A stretch of 64,000 bases of DNA from Paenibacillus sp. XY044 (lineage in GTDB: Bacteria > Bacillota > Bacilli > Paenibacillales > Paenibacillaceae): positions 558,001-622,000 of the forward strand of contig NZ_NQMO01000002.1 in assembly GCF_002257645.1 (NCBI RefSeq), read 5' to 3'. Numbering within the stretch: position 1 is the stretch's first letter; every line of letters begins with the position of its first letter. This document shows positions 53,370-64,000 of the stretch, piece by piece. The translations under genes were made by a program, and so were the position numbers. Below the pieces are notes generated by a model. The model was given only the letters and a program-made list of their open reading frames with translations. It searched no databases and had not been told where the DNA came from.

Positions 53370-53424
53370 TCTTTTTTTCAGAGGAAACGCATGAAAACGG
53401 GGGTCCTGCCATTTATGGGCAGTT

Positions 53425-53450
53425 GTTTCGTGCGGCGGGTTGAAGGGTAA
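53425..53450 (+). promoter_or_regulatory. SigmaB-like promoter candidate upstream of dps
   Basis: GTTTCG (53425-53430), 14-base spacer, GGGTAA (53445-53450) resembles the general-stress consensus GTTTAA-N12-15-GGGTAT. Dps genes in Bacillus subtilis are part of that regulon. Whether this host has sigmaB cannot be told from the window. Confidence 0.35.
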
Positions 53451-53460
53451 GATAAGGGCA

Positions 53461-53514
53461 GGGAGGCACGCAGCCCAGATTCGTCTCGTGAGAGCCTCCC
53501 CATACTTAGACGAA
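53461..53514 (+). promoter_or_regulatory. Possible pseudoknot in the dps leader
   Basis: GGGAGGC (53461-53467) pairs with GCCTCCC (53494-53500), with CACG/CGTG pairing inside. The loop base run TTCGTCT (53480-53486) is complementary to AGACGAA (53508-53514) just outside the stem, giving H-type pseudoknot topology. No known riboswitch family is recognised. Confidence 0.35.
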
Positions 53515-53598
53515 AACTCCAGCTGGACTCCGAAGGTGCCGATTTATGCGGCAATCGAGGAGAGAAGGCCATATACTTAAAAAAGGAAGGGATTATTC

Positions 53599-54060
53599 AT
53601 GGCAAAAACGTCATCCAAATCGAAAACATCCACTTTGGAACAAATCCTGAATCAGCAGGTAGCGAACCTGAACGTCCTGTATGTCAAAATCCATAACTAC
53701 CATTGGTATGTAAAGGGTGAGCATTTCTTTACCCTCCACGTTAAATTCGAAGAGCTGTACGACGATATTACGCTGAAAATGGACGAAGTGGCCGAACGGC
53801 TGCTTACGATTAAAGGAAGTCCGGCTGCGACGATGAAGGAGTACTTGGACATAGCGACAATTCAGGAAGCTTCGGGCAATGAAGACCAGCGCAAAATGGT
53901 ACAGACCCTGATTGAGGACTTTGCCACCGTCGCCGAGGAAATGAGCGAAGGAATCAGCCTGGCGGAAGAAGCCGGCGACCATCCGACGGGCGATATGTTT
54001 ATCAAGATCAAGAGCGATCTCGAAAAGCATATGTGGATGCTCCGTTCTTACCTGGGATAA
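53599..54060 (+). CDS. dps: Dps/ferritin-like DNA-protection protein
   Basis: A 153-residue Dps-family protein that forms dodecamers, oxidises iron with peroxide and stores it. The ferroxidase-site residues are in KIHNYHWYVKGEHFFTLHVK (two His) with FEELYDDITLKMDEVAERLL (Asp, Glu). The short Lys/Ser-rich N-terminal tail may bind DNA. AAGGAAGG precedes the ATG. It stands alone, with terminator 54095-54123 after it and an unusual ~140-base leader before it. Placement next to the suf operon fits an oxidative-stress or iron theme. Confidence 0.94.
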   Translation: MAKTSSKSKTSTLEQILNQQVANLNVLYVKIHNYHWYVKGEHFFTLHVKFEELYDDITLKMDEVAERLLTIKGSPAATMKEYLDIATIQEASGNEDQRKMVQTLIEDFATVAEEMSEGISLAEEAGDHPTGDMFIKIKSDLEKHMWMLRSYLG

Positions 54061-54094
54061 GGGAGACCTCTTTCACGGAAGGAAGAAGCAAACC

Positions 54095-54123
54095 AAGTGC
54101 GCTGGCCGCCAGCGCACTTTTGC
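54095..54123 (+). terminator. Terminator after dps
   Basis: AAGTGCGCTGG (54095-54105), loop CCG, CCAGCGCACTT (54109-54119), then TTTT. Confidence 0.88.
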
Positions 54124-54448
54124 TGTCCCGGTTGAACTGCTGACGGCATAATGTATAAGACCGCGTTGCTCTTTTTAACGAATAAGACATGAATCGGATG
54201 GACGGGAAATGGAGAAAAGGGATCCGGTCTCAGGTGGCTTTTCCCGGTTATGCTTCCGAGCGTCTGCGCGGTTGTGAGGATCCTCCATGCTGCTGTTCCT
54301 AGGATCATTGGGTTGACCCCGAAATATCGCAGGGTGTTCACGAAACGCCAGCCGGTGACGACGACGATGGCTCCGTTGCCGGATGCTGCAGAATTCCCGC
54401 GAATTCCGTTTGTAATGAACAGCATCCATGGAAATAATTAGATAATAA
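54124..54448. other. Intergenic stretch without a recognised gene
   Basis: Small open frames exist on both strands (for example 54250-54441 plus and 54048-54425 minus), but none has a ribosome site together with a recognisable family, and the minus frame runs through the dps terminator. I see nothing else here. Confidence 0.5.
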
Positions 54449-54493
54449 AAGGAAACAGGCTTGGCTGCAACCGTGGCGAAGCCTGTTTCCTTA
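54449..54493. terminator. Hairpin upstream of the suf promoter
   Basis: AGGAAACAGGCTT pairs with AAGCCTGTTTCCTT around a 16-base loop (54450-54492). It is flanked by A/T-rich sequence and looks like a bidirectional terminator isolating the suf operon. Confidence 0.7.
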
Positions 54494-54554
54494 ACGAAAC
54501 GCCAGGTTCATTCCGGGTGGCGGTTGATATGATTCGCCATTTATTATAAAATTG

Positions 54555-54607
54555 TGATAATCATTGAGAATCAATTTAGATTCATTATAAATTGATAATA
54601 ATGATTG
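54555..54607 (+). promoter_or_regulatory. sufC: suf promoter overlapped by Fur-like half-sites
   Basis: Candidate TTGAGA (54564-54569), 16-base spacer, TATAAA (54586-54591). Two 15-mers match the 7-1-7 Fur pattern TGATAATnATTATCA at 11 of 14 defined positions, each with one perfect TGATAAT half (54555-54569 and 54593-54607). An inverted repeat GAATC-N6-GATTC lies between them. This fits iron-responsive control. Confidence 0.5.
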
Positions 54608-54684
54608 ATTGAAATCGGGGAGCGCGTCCCTGTTGAAATAGACTTTCTGATTTCGGCAAAACATTTAACGGAGGGAAAACGAAT

Positions 54685-55467
54685 ATGGCTACTAATTTCA
54701 CCATTGAAGGACTTAAAGCGACAATCGAAGGCAAGGAAATCCTGAAAGGGATCAACCTGGAGATGAAGGGCGGAGAAATCCACGCCATCATGGGACCTAA
54801 CGGTACCGGTAAAAGTACGCTTGCTTCGGCTTTGATGGGACATCCTAAATACGAAGTAACAGACGGCAGCGTCACTCTGAACGGCGAAGACGTTCTGGAA
54901 ATGGGCGTTGACGAGCGTGCGCGCGCCGGCTTGTTCTTGGCTATGCAGTACCCAAGCGAAATTACAGGCGTGACCAATTCCGACTTCCTGCGCAGCGCCA
55001 TTAACGCGCGCCGTGAAGAGGGGAATGAAATTTCGCTGATTCGTTTCATCCGTCAAATGGAAGCGAAGATGAAAGAACTGGATATGAACCCTGAGTTTGC
55101 CCATCGTTATTTGAACGAAGGCTTCTCCGGCGGTGAGAAGAAACGTAACGAAATTTTGCAAATGATGATGATTGAGCCAAGCATTGTTGTTCTGGACGAA
55201 ATCGACTCCGGTTTGGATATCGACGCTTTGAAAATTGTAGCCAGCGGTGTAAACGCCATGCGCAGCGAAGACCGCGGTTTCCTGATTATTACCCACTATC
55301 AGCGCCTGCTTAACTATGTGAAGCCTGATTTTGTACATGTTATGATGCAAGGACGGATCGTGAAATCCGGTGGTCCTGAACTGGCAGAGCGCCTGGAAGC
55401 AGAAGGTTATGATTGGGTGAAAGAGGAACTCGGCATCGAAGACGAAACTGTAGGTCAAGAAGCGTAA
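54685..55467 (+). CDS. sufC: Fe-S cluster assembly ATPase SufC
   Basis: A 260-residue cytosolic ABC-type ATPase that energises the SufBCD scaffold. Walker A MGPNGTGKSTLAS, signature FSGGEKKRNEILQMMMIEPS, Walker B IVVLDEIDSGLDIDAL and H-loop LIITHYQRLLNY are intact; the SGGEKKRNEIL form is specific to SufC. AACGGAGGG precedes the ATG. First gene of a five-gene operon sufC-D-S-U-B, the usual Firmicutes order. Confidence 0.98.
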   Translation: MATNFTIEGLKATIEGKEILKGINLEMKGGEIHAIMGPNGTGKSTLASALMGHPKYEVTDGSVTLNGEDVLEMGVDERARAGLFLAMQYPSEITGVTNSDFLRSAINARREEGNEISLIRFIRQMEAKMKELDMNPEFAHRYLNEGFSGGEKKRNEILQMMMIEPSIVVLDEIDSGLDIDALKIVASGVNAMRSEDRGFLIITHYQRLLNYVKPDFVHVMMQGRIVKSGGPELAERLEAEGYDWVKEELGIEDETVGQEA

Positions 55468-55493
55468 ACAAGAGCGGAAGGAGGAGAACGAAG

Positions 55494-58437
<2,944 letters not shown>

Positions 58438-58458
58438 AGATAGGGAGGCTGAATACTC

Positions 58459-59856
58459 ATGGCCAAAAAAGCGCCTGAAATAGAAGAGTATAAATACGGA
58501 TTCCGCGACGAGCATAAAGCGGTATTCCAAACCGGTAAAGGACTTACCCGTGAGATTGTAACCGAAATTTCCAAAATCAAAAACGAGCCGGAATGGATGC
58601 TTGAGTTCCGTCTGAAATCTTTGGAGCAGTTCGAGAAAATGGCGATGCCCCGCTGGGGCGGCGACCTGGATGAACTGGACTTCAACGATATCCAATACTA
58701 CGTAAGACCTTCCGAGAAGCAGGGGAAGACGTGGGAAGAGGTACCGGCCGAGATCAAAGAAACCTTTGACAAACTCGGTATTCCGGAAGCCGAGCAGAAA
58801 TTCCTTGCCGGTGTATCCGCCCAGTATGAATCTGAAGTTGTGTATCACAACATGCAGAAAGACCTGGAAGACCAAGGGGTTATCTTCATGGATACCGACA
58901 CGGCGCTTAAAGAGCATCCTGAAATTTTCAGAGAGCACTTTGCGTCCGTCGTTCCTCCAACCGATAACAAATTCGCTGCGCTGAACAGTGCGGTATGGTC
59001 CGGCGGAAGCTTCATTTACGTTCCAAAAGGCGTAAAATGTGAAATCCCGCTGCAGGCTTACTTCCGGATCAACTCCGAGAACATGGGCCAATTCGAACGC
59101 ACGCTGATCATTGCGGACGAAGACAGCTTCGTGCACTACGTCGAAGGCTGTACCGCTCCGATCTACAGCACGAACTCGCTGCACAGTGCGGTCGTTGAGA
59201 TCATCTGTAAGAAAAACGCACGCGTGCGTTACACGACGATCCAAAACTGGGCACCGAACATCTACAACCTCGTTACCAAGCGGGCGGTAGCTGAAGAGAA
59301 CGCCACGATGGAATGGGTAGACGGCAACATCGGCTCCAAGCTGACGATGAAATATCCGGCAGTGCTGCTGAAAGGACGCGGCGCGAAAGGCATGGTGCTG
59401 TCCATTGCGGTTGCAGGCAAAGGCCAGCATCAGGATGCAGGCGCCAAAATGATCCATCTGGCTCCGGATACGACGTCCACGATCGTATCGAAGTCGATCA
59501 GTAAGCACGGCGGCAAGGTAACTTACCGCGGTCTCGCTTCCTTCGGACGCAACGCGGAAGGCGCGAAAGCCAACATCAAGTGCGATACGCTGATTCTGGA
59601 TAACGAGTCCACTTCGGATACGATTCCGTACAACGAGATCAAGAACGACAACATCGTTCTGGAGCACGAAGCGACGGTATCCAAGGTGTCGGAAGATCAG
59701 CTCTTCTATCTGATGAGCCGCGGACTCTCTGAAGCTGAAGCAACGCAAATGATCGTTATGGGCTTCATTGAGCCGTTCACGAAGGAACTTCCAATGGAAT
59801 ACGCGGTCGAAATGAACCGTCTCATCAAATTCGAGATGGAAGGCTCCATCGGTTAA
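58459..59856 (+). CDS. sufB: Fe-S cluster assembly scaffold SufB
   Basis: A 465-residue scaffold protein on which the cluster is built. Family landmarks: [100 protein letters not shown] and the C-terminal [28 protein letters not shown] precedes the ATG. Last gene of the operon; terminator at 59877-59930. Confidence 0.98.
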   Translation: MAKKAPEIEEYKYGFRDEHKAVFQTGKGLTREIVTEISKIKNEPEWMLEFRLKSLEQFEKMAMPRWGGDLDELDFNDIQYYVRPSEKQGKTWEEVPAEIKETFDKLGIPEAEQKFLAGVSAQYESEVVYHNMQKDLEDQGVIFMDTDTALKEHPEIFREHFASVVPPTDNKFAALNSAVWSGGSFIYVPKGVKCEIPLQAYFRINSENMGQFERTLIIADEDSFVHYVEGCTAPIYSTNSLHSAVVEIICKKNARVRYTTIQNWAPNIYNLVTKRAVAEENATMEWVDGNIGSKLTMKYPAVLLKGRGAKGMVLSIAVAGKGQHQDAGAKMIHLAPDTTSTIVSKSISKHGGKVTYRGLASFGRNAEGAKANIKCDTLILDNESTSDTIPYNEIKNDNIVLEHEATVSKVSEDQLFYLMSRGLSEAEATQMIVMGFIEPFTKELPMEYAVEMNRLIKFEMEGSIG

Positions 59857-59876
59857 TATTCAGCAAGCAAACAAGC

Positions 59877-59930
59877 AAAGCGTGTTCCGCGTAAGCCGTT
59901 TCGGCGGCTTCTCGGGACACGCTTTTTTTA
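59877..59930 (+). terminator. Terminator of the suf operon
   Basis: AAGCGTGTTCC pairs with GGGACACGCTT around an inner AAGCCG/CGGCTT hairpin, followed by TTTTTTT. Confidence 0.88.
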
Positions 59931-60042
59931 GATAAAAGAAAGTATTAGCTTTGGAGACTGTGGAGTCCTTATATCGCATGAAAATCTTCTGATAAACCCG
60001 GTCTGTTTTCTATGAAAGTACGTCGATTATGGTCACAGACAA

Positions 60043-60076
60043 AAAAGAAGCCTTCAGGCGAAGGCTTCTTTCTTTG
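60043..60076 (-). terminator. Terminator of the HD-GYP gene
   Basis: AAAGAAGCCTTC and GAAGGCTTCTTT form a 12-bp stem with loop AGGC; on the minus strand it is followed by a T run just past the HD-GYP stop. Confidence 0.85.
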
Positions 60077-60083
60077 GTTGAAT

Positions 60084-61133
60084 TTACATATAAATTTGAT
60101 CAATGGCAATATTCCGGTCAGAGGACAGATCGATGAACCGGTCCTCCGTCTTTACGAGCGGACGGAAAAAATCCGCCGGATTGGTCATGATAATGGTGCC
60201 GGTTTCCCCCGAAGTCAGGGATACCCGCTTGCCGATAAAGTTCGGGAGCATATGGCTGATAAACGCCTGCGTTGCCCGGGCGCTCAGTTTCCCGAAGCTG
60301 AGGCTGTACAGTTCGCGAAGAACGGTCAACAGTTCCTGCTTCGTCTGATACACCCGGTTCGTGGTCATCGCACTGAATACATCTGCCACGGCAGTTATAC
60401 GCGAGAAAGGATGTACTTCAAGCTCGCCAGATTGGTGAGGATAACCGCTTCCGTCGTCGCGTTCATGATGCTGCAGGGCGACCAGCGCGGGAATTTCGTC
60501 GTTGGTGGAGCTTCGAATGATATCGTATCCGTAAAGGGTGTGACGCTTCATTTCTTCAAATTCTTCAGATGTAAGCTTGCCGGGTTTGTACAACAGCTCG
60601 GCGGGTACGAGGCATTTGCCGATGTCGTGCAGAAAACCTGCCTTCCCGGCGGCGTAGGCCTCCTCGGGCGCATACCCGAGCCAGGTAGATATGTAGTAGG
60701 AAAGAATGCCGACCTGAACGGAATGTTGGTATGTATATTCGTCTTCCGGATTGATGGACAAGAGGAGGGAGACAACGTCTGTATGGGTGCTGAGCCGGTC
60801 CACCAGCGGCTCCATAATGTCATTGACGACTGTCGTATTGATCCGGCCTGCCGAAAGGGCTTCCAGATACAGCGACTCAAATCCGTCCACAGCTTGTCCA
60901 ACCTGTTCATCCATCTTCGAAGCAGATTGGCTGGAAAAGAGCGGTTGTGCAGCGTTTGGGTCATCCGGGCGGGAGGGATCAACCTCCACATAAGCGATGC
61001 CATGCTGAATCAGCTTGCTGATCTCCTCAAGCTTCAGTTCCTTTCCTTTGTGGAGCACATGGAGCCCGATATCGTTAAACGTATCGGCCTGAAGCCGATC
61101 ACCGGGCCTTAATTCCGTGACATGAACTCTCAA
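60084..61133 (-). CDS. HD-GYP domain protein, probable cyclic-di-GMP phosphodiesterase
   Basis: A 349-residue cytoplasmic protein. An N-terminal ~100-residue domain of unknown type is followed by the HD-GYP domain at ~125-300: TYQHSVQVGILSYYIST, AGFLHDIGKCLVPAELLYKP, LQHHERDDGSGYPHQ (GYP motif) and ITAVADVFSAMTTNRVYQ. The metal-binding His and Asp residues are present, so it is probably an active cyclic-di-GMP hydrolase. A C-terminal ~50-residue extension (GKRVSLTSGETGTIIMTNPA) resembles a small beta domain. It is a monocistronic minus-strand gene. Confidence 0.92.
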   Translation of the reverse strand: MRVHVTELRPGDRLQADTFNDIGLHVLHKGKELKLEEISKLIQHGIAYVEVDPSRPDDPNAAQPLFSSQSASKMDEQVGQAVDGFESLYLEALSAGRINTTVVNDIMEPLVDRLSTHTDVVSLLLSINPEDEYTYQHSVQVGILSYYISTWLGYAPEEAYAAGKAGFLHDIGKCLVPAELLYKPGKLTSEEFEEMKRHTLYGYDIIRSSTNDEIPALVALQHHERDDGSGYPHQSGELEVHPFSRITAVADVFSAMTTNRVYQTKQELLTVLRELYSLSFGKLSARATQAFISHMLPNFIGKRVSLTSGETGTIIMTNPADFFRPLVKTEDRFIDLSSDRNIAIDQIYM

Positions 61134-61221
61134 AACTGATGGTCACCTCATTGTTCAGATTGGAACCCATTGTATGAAATCTATCTTAGCAAGAAAAATA
61201 TGGATTATCAATGAAGTATTC

Positions 61222-61950
61222 CTAGACCGAAGGGGGTAGTGTTGGGTCCCAAGGCCCCTTTTGATGCCCCTTCCATTCCGATCCGTCCTCCCAAATTTCC
61301 TTCTTCCAAATGGGCACGGACTGTTTGAGCTTTTCGATCGCGTACCGGCTCGCTTCGTAACAATCCCCCCGGTGTCCGGTCGATACTGCGATGATGACGC
61401 TGATCTCTTTCACATCGACCTTACCGATCCGGTGCGAAATCGCGCAGCGCGTACCCGGCCAGCGATCGGCGATTTCCCGGCCGATCCCTTCAAGCTGGGC
61501 CAGCGCCATCGGAATATACGCGTCGTATTCCAAGTGAACGGTACGCTGATCACCGGTCATTTCCCGGGTTGTCCCGACAAAAGACAACGTGGCGCCATGG
61601 TTGTCGTCAAGCACCTTGGACGTCACCTCATCAACGGACAGCGGCTGGCCGGTAATGCAGTATAAGCCGTCCGCTGACGCTTCCCGTACCGCCGCGCTGC
61701 CATCTCCGCCCGATACAGGCGGAATCAGGGCGACTTCATCGCCTTCCGTAATAAGCGCGTCACCTGGCGCATAATTCTGATTAACGGCAACAAAAGAAAC
61801 GGAGATCTGCGCGGCAGCCTCCGGGTACAATTCGGTCAGCTTTTGTTTCAAGTCGTCGGCTGTAACGGATTCCTCTTCGACGGTAAAGGGCAAAACAGAG
61901 GTTTGCAGGCGTTCTGCGAGGCCGGCAAACAATCGAATATTAAGCTGCAT
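61222..61950 (-). CDS. moaE: MoaD-MoaE fusion, molybdopterin synthase
   Basis: A 242-residue protein joining both subunits of molybdopterin synthase. Residues ~1-82 are the ubiquitin-like MoaD sulfur carrier, ending VALIPPVSGG with the Gly81-Gly82 pair. A ~12-residue linker (DGSAAVREASAD) follows, and then MoaE (~95-242): GATLSFVGTTREMTGD, LEYDAYIPMALAQL, HRIGKVDVKEISVIIAVSTG, HRGDCYEASRYAIEKLK and VPIWKKEIWEDGSEW, including the active-site Lys pair. MoaD normally works through a free C-terminal Gly carboxylate, so internal Gly-Gly implies cleavage after translation. AGGAGAGA precedes the ATG. No other moa gene is nearby. Confidence 0.93.
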   Translation of the reverse strand: MQLNIRLFAGLAERLQTSVLPFTVEEESVTADDLKQKLTELYPEAAAQISVSFVAVNQNYAPGDALITEGDEVALIPPVSGGDGSAAVREASADGLYCITGQPLSVDEVTSKVLDDNHGATLSFVGTTREMTGDQRTVHLEYDAYIPMALAQLEGIGREIADRWPGTRCAISHRIGKVDVKEISVIIAVSTGHRGDCYEASRYAIEKLKQSVPIWKKEIWEDGSEWKGHQKGPWDPTLPPSV

Positions 61951-62079
61951 TTCTTTCTCTCCTCAGGCGTGTTGTTCATGTCTCCAATATACCATATCCA
62001 CCTTGAAAATGTTATGCTTATCCCTAGGAGCATTTGGGCCACAGAAGACAAGAACAGTGAAAGGGGAGGTCACCCAATC

Positions 62080-63516
62080 ATGCTGCAGAACCAGGCAAAA
62101 TCGATTACAATCCTGCATACGAATGATATACACAGCCACTTTGAAACGGTCAGTTCCATTGCAGCGCTGGCTGCCGCCGAACGCGCTCAGGCGGCGGAGA
62201 GTCCTCTTTTACTGGTGGATATAGGAGATCATATGGATCGGACGGCTGTCGAAACCGAGGGGACGATGGGCCAAACGAACATCGACATATTGAATTTAAC
62301 GGGATATGAGGCTGTGACGATCGGCAACAATGAGGGGTTGACGTTTACTCCGGACGTGCTGGAGCGGCTCTATGCGGGCCTGCAGTCCCCGGTCATTTGC
62401 TGCAACATCCATGAGCAGCTTAGTTCGGCACCTCCTGCATGGATGAAGAAAAGCGTCATTCTGGACAAGGAGGGGATTCGGATCGGTCTGACGGCAGCTA
62501 CGGCTCCGTTCGCTGACTTCTACAAGCTGCTCGGGTGGGATGCCCTGGAGCCGCTGCAGGCTTTGCAGGAGCAGGTGGAGGTGCTGCGTCCGAAGGCCGA
62601 CATCGTGATCGTTCTATCCCATCTCGGGTTGTCTACCGATCGGCTTATGGCCGAACGTATTTCCGGCATTGACCTGATCCTCGGCGGCCATACCCATCAC
62701 CTGCTGGAAGAACCGCTGCGGATCGGCAACACGGTGCTGTGTGCTGCAGGTAAGTACGGTCAATACGTCGGTAAGGTCGTCATGGCCAAGCAGGATGACG
62801 GCAGCTTCCGCGTGGTCGAGGGAGGGTGTCGGCCGATCGATACCGACCTTTTGGATGAAACGGTGTCCCGGGCCCTCGGAATTCACCGCGAGCGGGCCGA
62901 AGAAGCGCTCACAGAGACTGTCGCGGTTACGGACCGGCCGCTGCCCCTGACACATACGGGAGAGTCGCCGTTCGGTAATTTGCTGGCGCAGTCAGTCCGC
63001 CAGTTTACCGGCGCGGAGCTGTCGCTTGTCAACACGGGACAGCTGCTGGGCGATTTGCCGGAAGGGGAAATTACGGCAGGACTGCTCCATGAGCTCTGTC
63101 CATCCCCGATTAATCCTTGCATTGTCAGCCTCAAAGGGGAGCTTATCCGGCAAACCCTGGAAGAGAGCCTTCTTTCCGAATATTGGAGCAAGGAAATCCG
63201 GGGTTTCGGATTCCGTGGCAACGTGCTCGGCAATATTGCGGTGGACGGAATTGAAGTCTTGTACGATACAAGCCGCATCCCTTATGATAGGATTGTTCAA
63301 ATTTCGCTTCAGGGGATTCCGCTGCAGGACGACCGGATGTACAGCGTTGGAACGTTGGACATGTTTACGTTTGGGACCGGATACGAGCAGATCTCGCGAG
63401 GGAAAGATCCGAAATATTTGCTCCCCGAGTTTTTGCGGGACCTGCTGAGACTTGAGCTCCAGCGGCCTGGAAGTCTGGATACCTGCGGCAAGAACCGCTG
63501 GATCGAGGTTGTTTAA
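62080..63516 (+). CDS. Metallophosphoesterase / 5'-nucleotidase, YunD-like
   Basis: A 478-residue two-domain phosphoesterase. The N-terminal metallophosphatase domain has ITILHTNDIHSHFETV, LLVDIGDHMDR, VTIGNNEGLTF, IVLSHLGLSTD and LILGGHTHHLLE, with the expected metal ligands; the C-terminal 5'-nucleotidase domain (~310-475) has LVNTGQLLGDLPEGEI and YSVGTLDMFTFGTGYE. No signal peptide from the ATG at 62080, which has GGGGAGG ~11 bases upstream, so it acts in the cytoplasm; frames extending upstream lack support. It resembles B. subtilis YunD. It starts divergent from the moaD-moaE gene. Confidence 0.9.
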   Translation: MLQNQAKSITILHTNDIHSHFETVSSIAALAAAERAQAAESPLLLVDIGDHMDRTAVETEGTMGQTNIDILNLTGYEAVTIGNNEGLTFTPDVLERLYAGLQSPVICCNIHEQLSSAPPAWMKKSVILDKEGIRIGLTAATAPFADFYKLLGWDALEPLQALQEQVEVLRPKADIVIVLSHLGLSTDRLMAERISGIDLILGGHTHHLLEEPLRIGNTVLCAAGKYGQYVGKVVMAKQDDGSFRVVEGGCRPIDTDLLDETVSRALGIHRERAEEALTETVAVTDRPLPLTHTGESPFGNLLAQSVRQFTGAELSLVNTGQLLGDLPEGEITAGLLHELCPSPINPCIVSLKGELIRQTLEESLLSEYWSKEIRGFGFRGNVLGNIAVDGIEVLYDTSRIPYDRIVQISLQGIPLQDDRMYSVGTLDMFTFGTGYEQISRGKDPKYLLPEFLRDLLRLELQRPGSLDTCGKNRWIEVV

Positions 63517-63537
63517 GAAGGACCAGAGGAGGAAGAA

Positions 63538-64000
63538 ATGGATACCATTACTGCAATAATCTTGGGGATTGTGGAGGGGGTTACGGAATTTATTCCGGTC
63601 TCTTCGACGGGGCACATGATATTGACGTCCAAGCTCTTGGGCTATGACGAGCAGGACCCCATTATGAAAACTTTTGAAATCGTCATTCAACTGGGGGCCA
63701 TTCTGGCGATTGCCCTCGTCTATTGGAGACGGATTCTGGATCTGCTGGGCATCAAGCGGACCATGCCCGAATCCGGGAGCCTGCATTCCGGCAAGAAGCT
63801 GAATCTGCTGCATGTCATCATCGGGATTGCCCCCGCACTGATCGTGGCCTTTTTTGCCAGAGATTTTATCAAAAGCCTGTTCAGCGCAAACACTGTGATC
63901 TGGGCGCTGATCGTTGGCGGGATCTTCATGATTTTTGCCGAGTGGTTTAACAAATCCAAAGCCAGAATCACCGCCGAAACGATGGATGACCTGTCGTACA
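63538..64000 (+). CDS. uppP: Undecaprenyl-diphosphatase UppP (BacA), 5' part
   Basis: The first ~154 codons of an integral-membrane enzyme that dephosphorylates undecaprenyl diphosphate for cell-wall lipid recycling and gives bacitracin tolerance. The active-site motif GIVEGVTEFIPVSSTGHMIL is at the N terminus, followed by FEIVIQLGAILAIALVYWRR and HVIIGIAPALIVAFFARDFI. AGAGGAGGAAG precedes the ATG, 21 bases after the nucleotidase stop, so the two genes are probably co-transcribed. The gene runs off the window edge. Confidence 0.95.
   Translation, partial: MDTITAIILGIVEGVTEFIPVSSTGHMILTSKLLGYDEQDPIMKTFEIVIQLGAILAIALVYWRRILDLLGIKRTMPESGSLHSGKKLNLLHVIIGIAPALIVAFFARDFIKSLFSANTVIWALIVGGIFMIFAEWFNKSKARITAETMDDLSY

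Noticed and set aside
54048..54425. A 125-codon minus-strand gene downstream of dps
   Set aside because: It runs through the dps terminator into the dps coding end and has no family match.
61843..62079. An 80-codon N-terminal extension of the YunD-like protein
   Set aside because: It runs antisense through the start of the moaD-moaE gene and its promoter; the ATG at 62080 has GGGGAGG and begins directly before the phosphatase domain.

Overview
The window looks like chromosomal DNA of a Paenibacillus-type, endospore-forming Gram-positive bacterium. Supporting signs are the sufCDSUB gene order, a PdaA-type spore-cortex deacetylase, SLH-domain surface proteins, YesM/YesN-type two-component systems next to CUT1 sugar transporters that lack their own ATPase, strong AGGAGG-type ribosome binding sites, and moderately high GC with GC-rich third codon positions. 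The assignment to Paenibacillus is inferred from gene content; no marker gene such as 16S rRNA is present. I saw no tRNA, rRNA, CRISPR array, transposase or phage gene.

Layout. 1-548: 3' end of a ThiO-like oxidase. 999-5725: an SLH-domain protein followed by a large secreted Big_2 protein; an AT-rich block of about 1.45 kb runs across the junction of these two genes. 5973-11878 (minus): a carbohydrate ABC transporter (two permeases, one lipoprotein) with its own response regulator and histidine kinase. 12139-22096 (plus, divergent): regulator, kinase, second regulator, lipoprotein, two permeases and an intracellular GH10 xylanase, much like the aldouronate-utilization cluster of Paenibacillus sp. 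JDR-2 but without GH67 or GH43 enzymes. 22460-23695 (minus): MFS exporter.

24180-36934 (plus): ROK repressor, asparaginase, a complete oligopeptide ABC transporter, PepV-like dipeptidase, M17 aminopeptidase, CutC and a ROK glucokinase, ending at a strong terminator. 37214-41000: a second catabolic operon (AgaS-like SIS protein, DeoR regulator, ROK kinase, class II ketose-bisphosphate aldolase) with a clear promoter and a candidate operator. Together they suggest uptake and breakdown of peptides plus an amino sugar, perhaps as glycopeptides; that joint role is inference.

41173-50849: mostly short transcription units: a TetR repressor divergent from an SDR gene with a perfect 9-3-9 palindrome between them, a DUF4349 lipoprotein, a tandem-DUF2294 protein, a lone receiver-domain protein preceded by a terminator, pdaA, a phosphodiester-glycosidase-like protein, a DegV protein, small membrane proteins and a YunC-like protein. 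50972-53277 (minus): methionine-salvage pair mtnK-mtnA. 53599-54060: dps-like gene with an unusual leader. 54685-59856: sufCDSUB behind a promoter overlapped by Fur-like half-sites. 60084-61133 (minus): HD-GYP protein. 61222-61950 (minus): MoaD-MoaE fusion. 62080-63516: YunD-like 5'-nucleotidase. 63538-64000: 5' part of uppP, cut by the window edge.
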